From assembly GCF_047675955.1 (NCBI RefSeq), contig NC_132914.1, positions 45,408,521 through 45,472,520 of the forward strand: DNA of 64,000 nucleotides, written 5' to 3'. The translations under genes were made by a program, and so were the position numbers. Positions 36,801 through 41,113 of this stretch are shown one piece after another (the first letter of the stretch is position 1; every line of letters begins with the position of its first letter). The notes beneath the pieces are model-generated. The model was not told the origin of the DNA. It worked only from the letters and a program-made list of their open reading frames with translations, and searched no databases. Origin of the DNA: Chlorocebus sabaeus (lineage: Eukaryota; Chordata; Mammalia; Primates; Cercopithecidae).

Positions 36801-39800
36801 TCAAACACAGCCTTGCCCCAGGATCACCTGAAGCACCTGTTAAAATCCGGATTCCCAGGCCCCACCCCTCAGATTCTGACTAGTCAATCTGGAATGGGCC
36901 TGAGGATCTTAATGTTTTTAATTTTGAGACAGAGTCTCACTCTATTGCCCAGGCTGGAGTGTGGTGGCGCGATCTCGGCCCACTGCAGCCTCCACCTCCT
37001 GGGCTCAAGCGATTCTCCTGCCTCAGCCTCCCAAATAGCTGGGACGACAGGCCTGCACCACCGTGCCCAGCTAAATTTGTATTTTTAGTAGAGATGGGGT
37101 TTTGCCTTGTTAGCTGGGCTCATCTCAAACTCCTGCCTTCAAGCGATCTGCCTGTTTCAGCCTCCCAAAGCCACCGCTTCCAGCCAGGATTTTTTTTTTT
37201 TTTTTTTTTTTTAATAGAGTCTTGCTGTCGCCCAGGCTGGAGTGCAATGGCTTGATCTTGGCTCACTGCAACCTCCGCCTCCCGGGTTTAAGCAATTCTC
37301 CTGCCTCAGCCTCCCAAGTAGCTGGGATTACAGGCGCACACACCACACCTGGCTAATTTTTTGTATTTTTAGTAGAGACGGGGTTTCGCCACATTGGCCA
37401 GGCTGGTCTCGAACTCCTGACCTCAGGTGATCCACCTGCCTCGGCCTCCCAAAGTGCTGGGATTACAGGTGTAAGCCAACGCGCCTGCCCGGCCCAGGAT
37501 CTTTATCTTTAACACATCCCCCAGGTGACTCTGAAGCAAATGGTCAAGGAACCTGCATTTGAGAATCCCGAATGAGATGGTGTTTTACAAGCCAACACCT
37601 GGACTTCTATTAAAAAGCCACTCCTGCCCAGGTATATACCCCCAAAAAACATGTCCATGTATTCCATATAACCCACACAGGGCCATAACCTGCAAAGGTG
37701 TGCACCATACAGATGATACACATCTGTCTTTTATGTGTGCATACTCCCAAAACACCCAACACAGAACAACCACATAGATCACAAATAGCCCGGAGCCACC
37801 ACATCAGCATACACGGGGGGGGGGTACACACACAGATACCCACCACACACCCAGTGTGTGCTCACACACACCTCATGCAGACCCACACTAAACAGCAGAC
37901 GCTGTCCTGAATTTATTTTGCCTCTGGGAACTGGTCCAGGACCAAAGGAGCTATGCTCTGCTGATGAAAACATCCCTCCCGCCTCTGCCACCCCCACCCC
38001 TGCCCCTTGCCCCAGGCAGCATGCTGCCCACCTCTCCCTTGCAGGAGGAGGGAGACTGGAGGAGGGCAGTGGGGATGGGTTGGGAGGAGGCAGAGGCTAG
38101 GCCAGCGACTCAAGCTGCTCAGAGCCCTTCCAGGTGTCCAGCTCCCCTCTTTCCCTCTCCCTTCCCCCGAGAAGATGCCAAAGGGCCTCCACCCAGCCCC
38201 CAAGTCCATGCTCACTCAGGCCACTTGCCTAGATTCCCAGGCCCCTGGTCCTAGGGCGCCTAAAGGGTTAGGGAGGTGGCTAGATCTAGGGACTCCTCCT
38301 AATACTCAGGCCTCTAAGGAAAGGGCTGTCTGGGGGCACCTTCCTATAGCCCTAAGGCCTGGGGCCTCCAGGGAAGGTTACCACAGAAACAGGGGGAAAA
38401 TATTACAAGGAAACACAATACCCGGCAGGGTCACCTGCTGACCGGGCTTCCTGCTGTGTTGCCCACCCCCAGCTCACTGCTCTCACAGCCTCCTTCTCCA
38501 GCCTTGCCTGGGCCTCCTTACCAAGGCTCTCCTTCCTGCCTCCCAAGAGCTGGAAGAAGCAGTCTTAAGCAGAAACTCTGCCCCTCCGTAGTTTCAAACA
38601 ACAACATCGAGGATGGCCCAGAGCTGAGCCCCCAACTCCTAATCCTTACCAACCCCTCCTCACCATCACCACAGGAAATCAAAGCTTCCTGCCCCAGAGG
38701 AAGTGCCCCATCTAGTGAACAAATCCAACACACACAAACGCACGGTCCTGGGAGCCTCCGGGAGGACAGATGCCCTCCCCCTGGCCCCAGGCCTTATTCA
38801 GGCCCTGCTTCCAGCAATACCCCACACCACACTGGAGGCCCCAGTCCCAAGTCTGAGGGCAGGCCAGGAAGAGTCAAGCTGTGGAGGGTGGGCCAGCAGA
38901 ATGGGCACTGGCAGAGTGAGAAGGCCTGGTTCTGCCCCCCCCCCACCTGCCATTCCCTGACTGAGTGACCCTGGGCCTTGCATTAGCTCACCTTGTCTCA
39001 GGCCCCTGCCAACTTCAAAATTACCAGCCCTTAATGAAAGGCCAGGAGAAAGAAGGCAAAGAGAGATGGGGTTTCACAGGCTTTCTGTCTTCCAAGTCCT
39101 TGGGCAGGCATGCCATGGGCAAGCATGCCCACAGCTACCAGAGGGTCCCCACTCCCTACCCCATCACACATGAGTTTCTCTCTTGCCCAAGGGTTTTATA
39201 TCAGAATTGAGAAAGTTCCAGCTTCCATGCCCAGAGGCCACCAAGGACTAAAGCGGAGGTCCATTATCCCTAAGCAAACTGGAGGGGGTGGATAATGGCA
39301 CTGAACCTTGATTCTCCTCTCCATAGTCAACATCTCCTGCTCTGCTCTGAGAAGTGTGCTTGGAATTTTCTCCCCATTTTACTGAAGGGGAAACTGAACT
39401 TCAGTGTCAAAGTGGAGTGAACTGCTTAGACATGCAAACTTCCCTGCCCCAAAACCCACTGTAAGACCTGGTGGCCACAGAGACACCCACCAAATAAGGG
39501 ACACAGAGGCCTCCGGAGAACACTGCACCAGGACCATTCCAGGTGCAACACCAGGAGGCAGCTCTGAGCTTGCCTCTGAGCCTGGCCCTGCTGGGCAAGG
39601 AAGGACATCAGGGGACTAAAGGCAGAGGACTAGTCCCAATAGGTCCAAGACCTGGTTACAGTCTAGGCTCACTGGGCTGGGTACCACTCAGCGAGACTAC
39701 TCTGTGCCTTAGTTTCCCTCAGAAATGGCTGCAGAGAAGAAGAAAATGACTTAATAACTCATGGGTAGCAGAAGCCTATGGAGGAGGAAAAGGCCACCAA

Positions 39801-41079
39801 AGCACCTCATTAGAAGGCAGGGACCTGAGTCACAGTCTCCTTCCAGTCCTATGGCTGAATAGGGGTCCTAAGGAAGGTCCTACAGGTCCAGATGCAAGTC
39901 CAGGGAACAGGCTGAGAAGTCGATCTTGAGCTCCCAGCAGGGCCACTGAGGGCCGATGCCCCATTCTCACCCTAGAAATGGGCAGGAAGAGCTGGGCCTC
40001 AGGCAGATGTTGCCTAGGAGAGTGGGCAGGGAGTGTTGGCAGCCAGACAGCCACTGTCCAGATGCAGGGGGAGGCCTTTGGGTGTGCAGGAGGCCTTTGG
40101 GTGGCCTCCTCAGCCAGAGGGAATGAGGAGTGAGGAGCAGCCGTGGCTGGGGAGGTCAGACCCAAACAGGCAGCCACAGCGGGAAGCAATGGGGGTGGGG
40201 GCACTAGGTGGCCTGAGCGCCCCAAAGGGCTCTCTCCTAGCCCACAGGCCTAGAAACTCTGGTGGTGGGAACCCAGCTCATCCGCCAGATTTGCCGCCTG
40301 CTCTCACACTCCCCAACACCAACAGACCCCAGGCCTGGGGGGTGCACATCCTGTCCCCCACCCCTCACACAGCCTGTGGCATCCCCCTTCCCGCGCCGCT
40401 GCCGGCATTGACCTCCACAGCTCACTAGGGCACAGGTGTCTCTTCACCCTGATGGGTGAGCAAGGATGGGGGGCGATGCTCAGAGAAACCTCCCACTCAG
40501 AGACTCCTCCAAGGGACCTCTTTCCCCGCCGAAGGATCTGAGTAGGGCCCTGCCCGGCTCCACGGGATGGGGGCGCTGATGTCCAGCCCCACAAAGCCCA
40601 GCCCCAACTCAGTGGGTCCTGCCCTTTGCCCTCGCGCTTCCAAACCTTCCGCCCCGGAGCACCGCCCCCTCGCCGGGCCACCGCTGCCGTCCCTCCCTCC
40701 CCGGTTCCTCGGTTCGTCCTCCCCGGGAACAGGGGTGATGGGACGTGGGGCCCGCGCACCGGCGGCCGGGGCCTCCAACTCCCTCCCTCGGGCCTGTTGC
40801 TGCCCCGGGGCGGGCGGATGTGGGCGCCCCGCGGGAGGCCCGAGCCCTCTGGCCCCCGGAACCAGCCGCGACCTGGAGCCTGCCAGAGCCCCGCGGAGCC
40901 GGGCGGGACGGGCGCGGTCGGGGGGTGCACGCCGGGCTGGGCCCGCGGGGCCGGCCGGAGCCCGAGCCGGAGCCGGAGCCGGGGCCGGAGGCCGAGCCTG
41001 GGCGGGCGGCGCTGGGTGCCGCGCGCAGGGCGGGGCGGGGGGCGGCCGCCCAGTACTCACCAGCGCCGGGGCTGTGCAT
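4953..41079 (-). CDS. HDAC7: HDAC7, class IIa histone deacetylase 7 (complete coding region, 26 exons)
   Basis: HDAC7 is a signal-responsive nuclear co-repressor. It binds MEF2 through its N-terminus, is exported by 14-3-3 after serine phosphorylation, and recruits NCoR/SMRT-HDAC3 through its catalytic domain. Every exon was placed by protein recognition and GT/AG sites. They sum to 2,976 nt, 991 codons plus TAA, the length of the long human isoform as I know it. Met1 is at 41079-41077; an internal Met40 (20199-20197) starts the 952-residue form. In 952 numbering I find the 14-3-3 serines S155, S181, S358 and S486, structural zinc ligands C533, C535, H541 and C618, the active-site H669/H670, catalytic zinc ligands D707, H709 and D801, and His843 where class I enzymes have Tyr. 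That change explains weak activity on acetyl-lysine. The C-terminal export signal lies around TALASLSVGIL. The frame is intact throughout. Confidence 0.98.
5191..5329 (-). CDS. HDAC7: HDAC7 coding exon 25 (C-terminal nuclear export signal)
   Basis: 139 nt. Reads SKYWGCMQRLASCPDSWVPR, then KEEVEAVTALASLSVGILAE. The spaced Leu/Val/Ile residues form the CRM1-type export signal of class IIa HDACs. Confidence 0.97.
5330..6478 (-). other. HDAC7: HDAC7 intron 24
   Basis: 1,149 bp of mostly unique, GC-rich DNA, with an AT-rich MIR/L2-like stretch near 5970-6080. No further exon or RNA gene recognised. Confidence 0.8.
6479..6563 (-). CDS. HDAC7: HDAC7 coding exon 24 (residues 903-930)
   Basis: 85 nt. 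Reads VDPLSEEGWKQKPNLNAIRS and ends AVIRVH plus one base of Ser. Confidence 0.97.
6844..6977 (-). CDS. HDAC7: HDAC7 coding exon 23 (class IIa Tyr-to-His position)
   Basis: 134 nt. Contains VVLALEGGHDLTAICDASEA. The His in EGGHD is residue 843, where class I HDACs carry the transition-state Tyr. Its presence confirms a class IIa enzyme with low intrinsic deacetylase activity. Confidence 0.98.
7060..7290 (-). repeat. MIR SINE
   Basis: Reversed MIR pattern: gtgctttcacat, then ggctcagggaggttaaggg, cccacagctagtaagtggca and aggacttgaacttgagtc. Confidence 0.75.
7608..7676. repeat. Three-copy GC-rich tandem repeat
   Basis: About 21-bp units of the form cctccctactccccgcacca repeated three times with substitutions, inside HDAC7 intron 22. 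Confidence 0.7.
7718..7836 (-). CDS. HDAC7: HDAC7 coding exon 22 (catalytic zinc ligand D801)
   Basis: 119 nt. Reads TVVMPIAREFSPDLVLVSAG, then FDAAEGHPAPLGGYHVSAK. Asp of GFDAAEGH is the third zinc ligand. Confidence 0.97.
7837..8997 (-). other. HDAC7: HDAC7 intron 21
   Basis: 1,161 bp. Holds a short TG-rich tract (8100-8140), a duplicated tgtggggtgcagtg unit (about 8149-8180) and a decayed L2-like region (8570-8900). No coding sequence recognised. Confidence 0.75.
8998..9095 (-). CDS. HDAC7: HDAC7 coding exon 21 (residues 786-817)
   Basis: 98 nt. Reads VGAGSGEGFNVNVAWTGGLD and ends GDPEYLAAF plus two bases of Arg. Thr in AWTGG differs from the human Ala as I recall it. Confidence 0.97.
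9185..9290 (-). repeat. MIR fragment
   Basis: Reversed MIR core: atagggaagttgaggctcag, then aggatcacacagctcat. In HDAC7 intron 20. Confidence 0.65.
9332..9451 (-). CDS. HDAC7: HDAC7 coding exon 20 (catalytic zinc ligands D707, H709)
   Basis: 120 nt, 40 whole codons. Reads DVHHGNGTQQTFYQDPSVLY and ends FPGSGAVDE. Asp and the first His of DVHH bind the catalytic zinc. Confidence 0.98.
10005..10195 (+). repeat. MIR SINE
   Basis: Forward MIR: cttagcagttaaatgcaagc, gctgggttcaaatccatctc, gttacttaatctctctgtgc and ctgtaaagtgggttat. In HDAC7 intron 19, followed by a second, reversed MIR (about 10395-10490). Confidence 0.8.
10395..10490 (-). repeat. MIR fragment
   Basis: Reversed MIR core gggaaactgaggctcagaga with a flanking ttacacaa stretch, about 60 bp before HDAC7 exon 19. 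Confidence 0.7.
10550..10637 (-). CDS. HDAC7: HDAC7 coding exon 19 (residues 716-745)
   Basis: 88 nt. Reads GFCFFNSVAIACRQLQQQSK and ends KILIVDW, leading directly into the zinc-binding DVHHGN of exon 20. Confidence 0.97.
10812..10867 (-). CDS. HDAC7: HDAC7 coding exon 18 (active-site histidine pair)
   Basis: 56 nt. Reads NGFAVVRPPGHHADHSTA plus two bases of Met. The HH pair is H669/H670 of the charge-relay system. Confidence 0.97.
11102..11209 (-). CDS. HDAC7: HDAC7 coding exon 17 (residues 662-697)
   Basis: 108 nt, 36 whole codons. Reads VDTDTIWNELHSSNAARWAA and ends AFKVASRELK. Core helices of the deacetylase fold. Confidence 0.97.
11210..12535 (-). other. HDAC7: HDAC7 intron 16
   Basis: 1,326 bp of unique GC-rich DNA. 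Contains a purine-rich GA tract (11,750-11,812 on +) and a perfect palindromic CRE (12,127-12,134). The long - strand open frame crossing it is a GC-content artefact. Confidence 0.8.
12127..12134. promoter_or_regulatory. Palindromic CRE motif TGACGTCA
   Basis: Perfect 8-bp CREB/ATF palindrome in catgacgtcacgcc, inside non-repetitive HDAC7 intron 16. Function is not shown by sequence alone. Confidence 0.4.
12536..12585 (-). CDS. HDAC7: HDAC7 coding exon 16 (structural zinc Cys618)
   Basis: 50 nt, the smallest internal coding exon apart from exon 2-sized pieces. Reads GLLAQRMFVMLPCGGVG; the Cys is the fourth structural zinc ligand. Confidence 0.96.
12863..12983 (-). CDS. HDAC7: HDAC7 coding exon 15 (residues 605-644)
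   Basis: 121 nt. Starts CLRGRKASLEELQSVHSERH and ends PLSRLKLDNGKLA. Part of the catalytic-domain N-terminal lobe specific to class II enzymes. Confidence 0.97.
13148..13281 (-). CDS. HDAC7: HDAC7 coding exon 14 (start of deacetylase domain, structural zinc)
   Basis: 134 nt. Reads GLIYDSVMLKHQCSCGDNSR. It holds C533 and C535 and, two residues later, H541 of the class IIa structural zinc site. It ends QERGLRSQCE. Confidence 0.97.
13890..14340 (+). mobile_element. Old L1M fragment (ORF2 end and 3' UTR)
   Basis: Characteristic decayed pattern: gacccaggaatgctactcct, gaaatactatgagactctca, then ttacttctgggtggtgggat and ttctgtactcttcaaaatg. Many disruptions, no open frame. Confidence 0.75.
14375..14500 (+). 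repeat. MIR fragment
   Basis: Forward MIR-like: gactaccacttgctatttgacc, then tttcctgagccttggtc. In HDAC7 intron 13. Confidence 0.55.
14650..14869 (-). CDS. HDAC7: HDAC7 coding exon 13 (14-3-3 site S486)
   Basis: 220 nt. Reads VLLWEQQRLAGRLPRGSTGD, then RPLSRAQSSPAAPAS, where the first Ser of the pair is S486 in 952 numbering. It ends TPARTLPFTT just before the deacetylase domain. Confidence 0.96.
15224..15648 (+). mobile_element. MLT1-type MaLR solo LTR
   Basis: Starts tgttatggattgaattatgt and ends gtggcaaactaatgca. Internal landmarks are ttagggtgggccttaaccca, gtccttataggaagaggaaa and ctctagaactgtgag. No internal retroviral sequence remains. It is antisense to HDAC7. No clear 5-bp target duplication is left. 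Confidence 0.85.
15835..15893. repeat. (TG)n microsatellite, interrupted
   Basis: tgtgtgtatgtgtgtatatg followed by a longer tgtgtgtgtg block and gcgcgcc. Likely polymorphic. Confidence 0.9.
16057..16230 (-). CDS. HDAC7: HDAC7 coding exon 12 (residues 429-486)
   Basis: 174 nt, 58 whole codons. Reads RSAKPSEKPRLRQIPSAEDL and ends APLQQHPQ. A basic then acidic linker. The Ser in HRELSH differs from the human Gly as I recall it. Confidence 0.96.
16481..16677 (-). CDS. HDAC7: HDAC7 coding exon 11 (14-3-3 site S358)
   Basis: 197 nt. Contains PLSRTRSEPLPPS, whose RTRSEP serine is S358 in 952 numbering (S321 without exon 9). It ends RLEQLKTHVQVIK. Upstream it reads PFHFAQSLMTTERLSGSG. Confidence 0.96.
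16883..17063 (-). CDS. HDAC7: HDAC7 coding exon 10 (residues 303-362)
   Basis: 181 nt. Starts ADSDRRTHPTLGPRGPILGS and ends LDPSGSHAPLLT. A proline/leucine-rich part of the N-terminal regulatory region with no recognised fold. Confidence 0.95.
17202..17312 (-). CDS. HDAC7: HDAC7 coding exon 9 (37-codon exon, probable cassette)
   Basis: 111 nt, exactly 37 codons with both boundaries in phase 0. It reads ALLGQRLRLQETSLAPFALP and ends TLGLPAPAR. Skipping it would keep the frame and give a 915-residue form from Met40. That fits the older literature numbering S321/S449 for the serines numbered S358/S486 here. Confidence 0.95.
17503..17594 (-). CDS. HDAC7: HDAC7 coding exon 8 (residues 235-265)
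   Basis: 92 nt. Reads DSSPSSSSTPASGCSSPNDS, a serine-rich disordered stretch, and ends GPNPILGSE. The junction with exon 9 is at a codon boundary. Confidence 0.96.
17595..18326 (-). other. HDAC7: HDAC7 intron 7
   Basis: 732 bp, mostly occupied by one Alu (17,723-18,031). The remainder is unique. Confidence 0.85.
17723..18031 (-). repeat. Alu SINE in HDAC7 intron 7
   Basis: Inverted on +: poly(T), gagacggagtcttgctctgt, then gtgagccaccgcgcctggcc. Target duplication tcctgctttc at 17,713-17,722 and 18,032-18,041. Same strand as HDAC7. Confidence 0.95.
18327..18452 (-). CDS. HDAC7: HDAC7 coding exon 7 (nuclear localisation signal and two 14-3-3 sites)
   Basis: 126 nt. Opens VSEPNLKLRYKPKKSLERRK, where the first Ser is S155 (952 numbering), and continues LLRKESAPPSLRRRP with S181. 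The basic clusters between them form the nuclear localisation signal. CaMK and PKD phosphorylation of these serines causes 14-3-3 binding and export (family knowledge). Confidence 0.97.
18696..18811 (-). CDS. HDAC7: HDAC7 coding exon 6 (residues 154-192)
   Basis: 116 nt. Reads TLEPLETEGAARSMLSSFLP, then PSDPPEHFPLRKT. It is low-complexity linker sequence; RKT supplies the basic residues just before the S155 14-3-3 site. Confidence 0.96.
18812..19387 (-). other. HDAC7: HDAC7 intron 5
   Basis: 576 bp of unique G-rich DNA on +, with a short tg-rich patch near 19,150. No exon or repeat family recognised. Confidence 0.75.
19388..19499 (-). CDS. HDAC7: HDAC7 coding exon 5 (MEF2-binding helix, residues 117-153)
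   Basis: 112 nt. Contains VVKQKLAEVILKKQQAALER, the conserved amphipathic helix that docks on the MEF2 MADS/MEF2 domain in class IIa HDACs. It is followed by HSNSPGIPYR; the Ser differs from the human Pro as I recall it. Confidence 0.97.
19500..19835 (-). other. HDAC7: HDAC7 intron 4
   Basis: 336 bp of unique, CA/CCC-rich sequence. No feature besides splice sites. Confidence 0.75.
19836..19926 (-). CDS. HDAC7: HDAC7 coding exon 4 (residues 87-116)
   Basis: 91 nt after acceptor ccacAG. Reads LSMDTPMPELQVGPQEQELR and ends KDKSKR plus one base. This is the glutamine/charged segment leading into the MEF2-binding helix. Confidence 0.96.
19927..20058 (-). other. HDAC7: HDAC7 intron 3, short open-frame (exitron-like) intron
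   Basis: 132 bp (44 codons), phase 0 on both sides, with no stop in the HDAC7 frame. Retention would insert 44 residues starting VKMELPARGATLSL between PMR and LSMDTP. Donor GTAAAG and acceptor ccacAG are functional-looking, and the spliced form is the known protein. Confidence 0.85.
20059..20246 (-). CDS. HDAC7: HDAC7 coding exon 3 (residues 24-86, contains Met40)
   Basis: 188 nt. Reads CPRPCADTPGPQPQP, then MDLRVGQRPPVEPPPEP, the start of the 952-residue form (ATG at 20199-20197, G at +4). It ends QQQRSVEPMR before donor GTAAAG. The region after Met40 begins the transcriptional repression domain of class IIa HDACs. Confidence 0.95.
20330..20530 (-). repeat. MIR SINE
   Basis: Reversed MIR: cacttaatcctgtcatggtc, then caaggtaggtgttatcaatt. 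About 85 bp upstream of HDAC7 exon 3. Confidence 0.65.
21024..21033 (-). promoter_or_regulatory. HDAC7: TATA-like / MEF2-consensus element in HDAC7 intron 2
   Basis: - strand reads TTATAAATAG. It contains TATAAATA and also fits the MEF2 consensus YTAWWWWTAR. It lies about 780 bp upstream of exon 3, which carries Met40, in non-repetitive DNA. It could be a TATA box for an internal promoter, a MEF2 site, both or neither. Confidence 0.4.
21390..21610 (-). repeat. MIR SINE
   Basis: Reversed MIR: tattctaaataaggaaactga, gtctcggaggtgaagggccc, tcacccagctaggggcagag. Confidence 0.75.
22235..22640 (+). mobile_element. L2 LINE 3' end
   Basis: Decayed L2 tail: gctcaaagctcagctggagt, ctgtgggcaggcaccatgtc, attcccagcacctagaatag, ending agaatcaatgaataaat. 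Confidence 0.75.
23508..23558 (-). CDS. HDAC7: HDAC7 coding exon 2 (residues 7-23)
   Basis: 51 nt between ctctacAG and GTAAGAG. Reads DGTQVSPGAHYRSPTGTG across the junction. Arg and Thr here replace Cys and Ala of the human long-isoform N-terminus as I recall it. The exon is used only by transcripts from the CpG-island promoter. Confidence 0.88.
24565..24579 (-). promoter_or_regulatory. CTCF-like motif
   Basis: - strand TGGCCAGCAGAGGGC followed by T. It matches 12 of 13 positions of CCASYAGRKGGCR, in HDAC7 intron 1. Motif only. Confidence 0.4.
24780..25030 (+). mobile_element. L2 LINE fragment
   Basis: cctctgaggtccagcccaag, tccttgggaagctccccgtg and actcgctctgtgtctactac follow the L2 3' pattern. 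Confidence 0.6.
26351..26614 (-). repeat. Alu SINE, 5'-truncated
   Basis: Poly(T) and an inverted Alu body, ending early at gcgatcctcctcgctcacc. Degenerate flanking duplication: ctccagtgtcttt and cttcaatgtcttt. Confidence 0.9.
26965..27065 (-). repeat. MIR fragment
   Basis: Reversed MIR remnant: ctcatttgacagaggaggaaag, then gtgaggtcacagccacccag. Confidence 0.5.
27530..28035 (+). repeat. MIR SINE interrupted by an Alu
   Basis: Left half has gactgggtttaagccccgac, ctgccccatctgtaaccagg; right half resumes aagaggtcacctgagatta and ends gatgcactcagcacatg. The Alu at 27,670-27,973 splits it. Confidence 0.7.
27670..27973 (+). repeat. Alu SINE
   Basis: Forward: ggctgggcgtgggggctcac to a (CAA)n-type tail. 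The 16-bp target duplication aagaatacctacttca lies at 27,654-27,669 and 27,974-27,989. Confidence 0.95.
28206..28509 (-). repeat. Alu SINE
   Basis: 24 T then the inverted Alu body, ending gagccaccgtgcccagc. Likely duplication ccctgccccatctc / ccctgccctatctc. Confidence 0.95.
28575..28800 (-). repeat. MIR SINE
   Basis: Reversed MIR: ttattatgtgctaggagttg, ctaagtgccttacatttgct, tatgaggtattttttg, gaggccacagacaagtggta, and ends gggacttgagctcagg. Confidence 0.8.
29300..29680. promoter_or_regulatory. HDAC7: Candidate regulatory island A in HDAC7 intron 1
   Basis: Unique, CpG-containing stretch surrounded by repeat-rich intron. It has a perfect MEF2 consensus CTATTTTTAG (29,460-29,469), gatataagggcggcg (29,372-29,386), and adjoining forkhead-like AAACA and ETS-like AGGAAG cores in aatcaaacaggaagcagatg (29,629-29,648), followed by an E-box-like cagatg. 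These fit endothelial and muscle gene control, but enhancer activity is inference. Confidence 0.4.
30841..31152 (-). repeat. Alu SINE
   Basis: T-rich tail with A interruptions (ttattttttatttttt), inverted Alu body, ending aacacgccaggcc. Inserted inside a MIR; taagcatt is repeated at both sides. Confidence 0.95.
31218..31524 (-). repeat. Alu SINE
   Basis: Tail (tttg)n, inverted Alu body from gagacagagtttcactccgt, ending accgcgcccagcc. Second insertion into the same MIR. Confidence 0.95.
32093..32136. repeat. (TC)n microsatellite
   Basis: About 15 tc units with tgtctg interruptions. In HDAC7 intron 1. Confidence 0.9.
32690..32960 (+). mobile_element. Old L1M 3' fragment
   Basis: AT-rich remnant with gcagagtaatctcattttca, aaggaaatggaaagatgtgc and ttttttattttttagctttt, the shape of an L1M 3' UTR. 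No open frame. Confidence 0.45.
33000..33190 (+). mobile_element. L2 LINE 3' end
   Basis: ctagcatcctctgcctctcc, agggcctagcacagggctgg, gacttacttaatgaatg: the L2 terminus pattern. Confidence 0.6.
33660..33870 (-). repeat. MIR SINE
   Basis: Reversed MIR: ttcagtgagcactgacttca, tatctcctttaatcttcata, acattacagatgaagaagtg. A second decayed MIR-like stretch follows at about 33,950-34,120. Confidence 0.75.
34195..34575. promoter_or_regulatory. HDAC7: Candidate regulatory island B in HDAC7 intron 1 (CpG cluster)
   Basis: A second CpG cluster about 6.5 kb inside intron 1, with many CG dinucleotides from agcgctggaatccggg to ccggacgtgcagg. It contains a consensus AP-1 site TGACTCA (34,298-34,304) and a perfect MEF2 consensus CTATTTTTAA (34,416-34,425). 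It could be an alternative promoter or enhancer; no coding exon is visible. Confidence 0.45.
36090..36395 (+). mobile_element. L2 LINE 3' end
   Basis: cttatcacagtgtgtaacta, gaggtcagatgttgtgccta, cagtgcctggaacattgcaa and ending gaatggatgaattgctgaat. Confidence 0.75.
36588..36640. repeat. (CA)n microsatellite
   Basis: Two ca blocks separated by catgcaca. In HDAC7 intron 1. Confidence 0.92.
36792..36904 (+). mobile_element. MER20-type hAT element, left half
   Basis: cagtggtcctcaaacacagc, gatcacctgaagcacctgtt, attcccaggccccacccctc. Continues at 37,494 after two inserted Alus. Confidence 0.8.
36913..37186 (-). repeat. Alu SINE (older, in MER20)
   Basis: Inverted Alu, gagacagagtctcactctat to ccaccgcttccagcc; its right arm end is shortened. 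aggatctta before it is repeated as aggatcttt at 37,497. Confidence 0.92.
37190..37493 (-). repeat. Alu SINE (younger, inserted at the edge of the previous Alu)
   Basis: 22 T, inverted Alu body, ending aacgcgcctgcccggc. The short repeat caggat at both sides shows insertion into the target duplication of the older Alu. Confidence 0.92.
37494..37570 (+). mobile_element. MER20-type hAT element, right half
   Basis: ttaacacatcccccaggtga, ctctgaagcaaatggtcaag, catttgagaatcc: the MER20 right end. Confidence 0.75.
37640..37885. repeat. CA-rich low-complexity region
   Basis: Scattered acacaca, caccacaca and a run of ten G (about 37,815-37,824). Not a clean microsatellite. No gene seen. Confidence 0.6.
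39340..39440 (-). repeat. MIR fragment
   Basis: Reversed MIR core ttttactgaaggggaaactg. Confidence 0.5.
40953..40995. repeat. GC-only (GAGCCG)n repeat next to HDAC7 exon 1
   Basis: Hexanucleotide repeats of the gagccg type with a few variants, 66-108 bp inside intron 1. Confidence 0.85.
41061..41079 (-). CDS. HDAC7: HDAC7 coding exon 1 (residues 1-6)
   Basis: Reads MHSPGA plus the first base of Asp, then donor GT at 41060-41059. The start codon context is poor (T at -3, C at +4), which fits leaky scanning to Met40. It sits inside the CpG island. Confidence 0.88.
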
Positions 41080-41095
41080 CCAGGGGCCGGGGCCC

Positions 41096-41113
41096 TCAGA
41101 GCGGGGGGCTCAT
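41096..41113 (-). CDS. Upstream ORF of five codons in the HDAC7 leader
   Basis: ATG (41,113-41,111) to TGA (41,098-41,096), encoding MSPPL. It ends 16 nt before the HDAC7 start codon. Its context ccgccATGa (G at -3) is better than that of Met1. It counts only if transcription starts upstream of 41,113, which is likely but not proven here. Confidence 0.5.
   Translation of the reverse strand: MSPPL

Larger units (their letters stand above)
23559..41060 (-). other. HDAC7: HDAC7 intron 1 (17.5 kb)
   Basis: Separates the CpG-island first exon from exon 2. Alus are clustered at 26.3-31.5 and 36.9-37.5 kb. L2/MIR relics are at 24.8-25.0, 26.9-27.1, 28.6, 33.0-34.1, 36.1-36.4 and 39.35 kb. Two unique regulatory-looking islands lie at 29.3-29.7 and 34.2-34.6 kb. 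The 34.6-36.1 and 37.9-40.6 kb stretches are unique, moderately GC-rich and show no exon. Confidence 0.85.
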
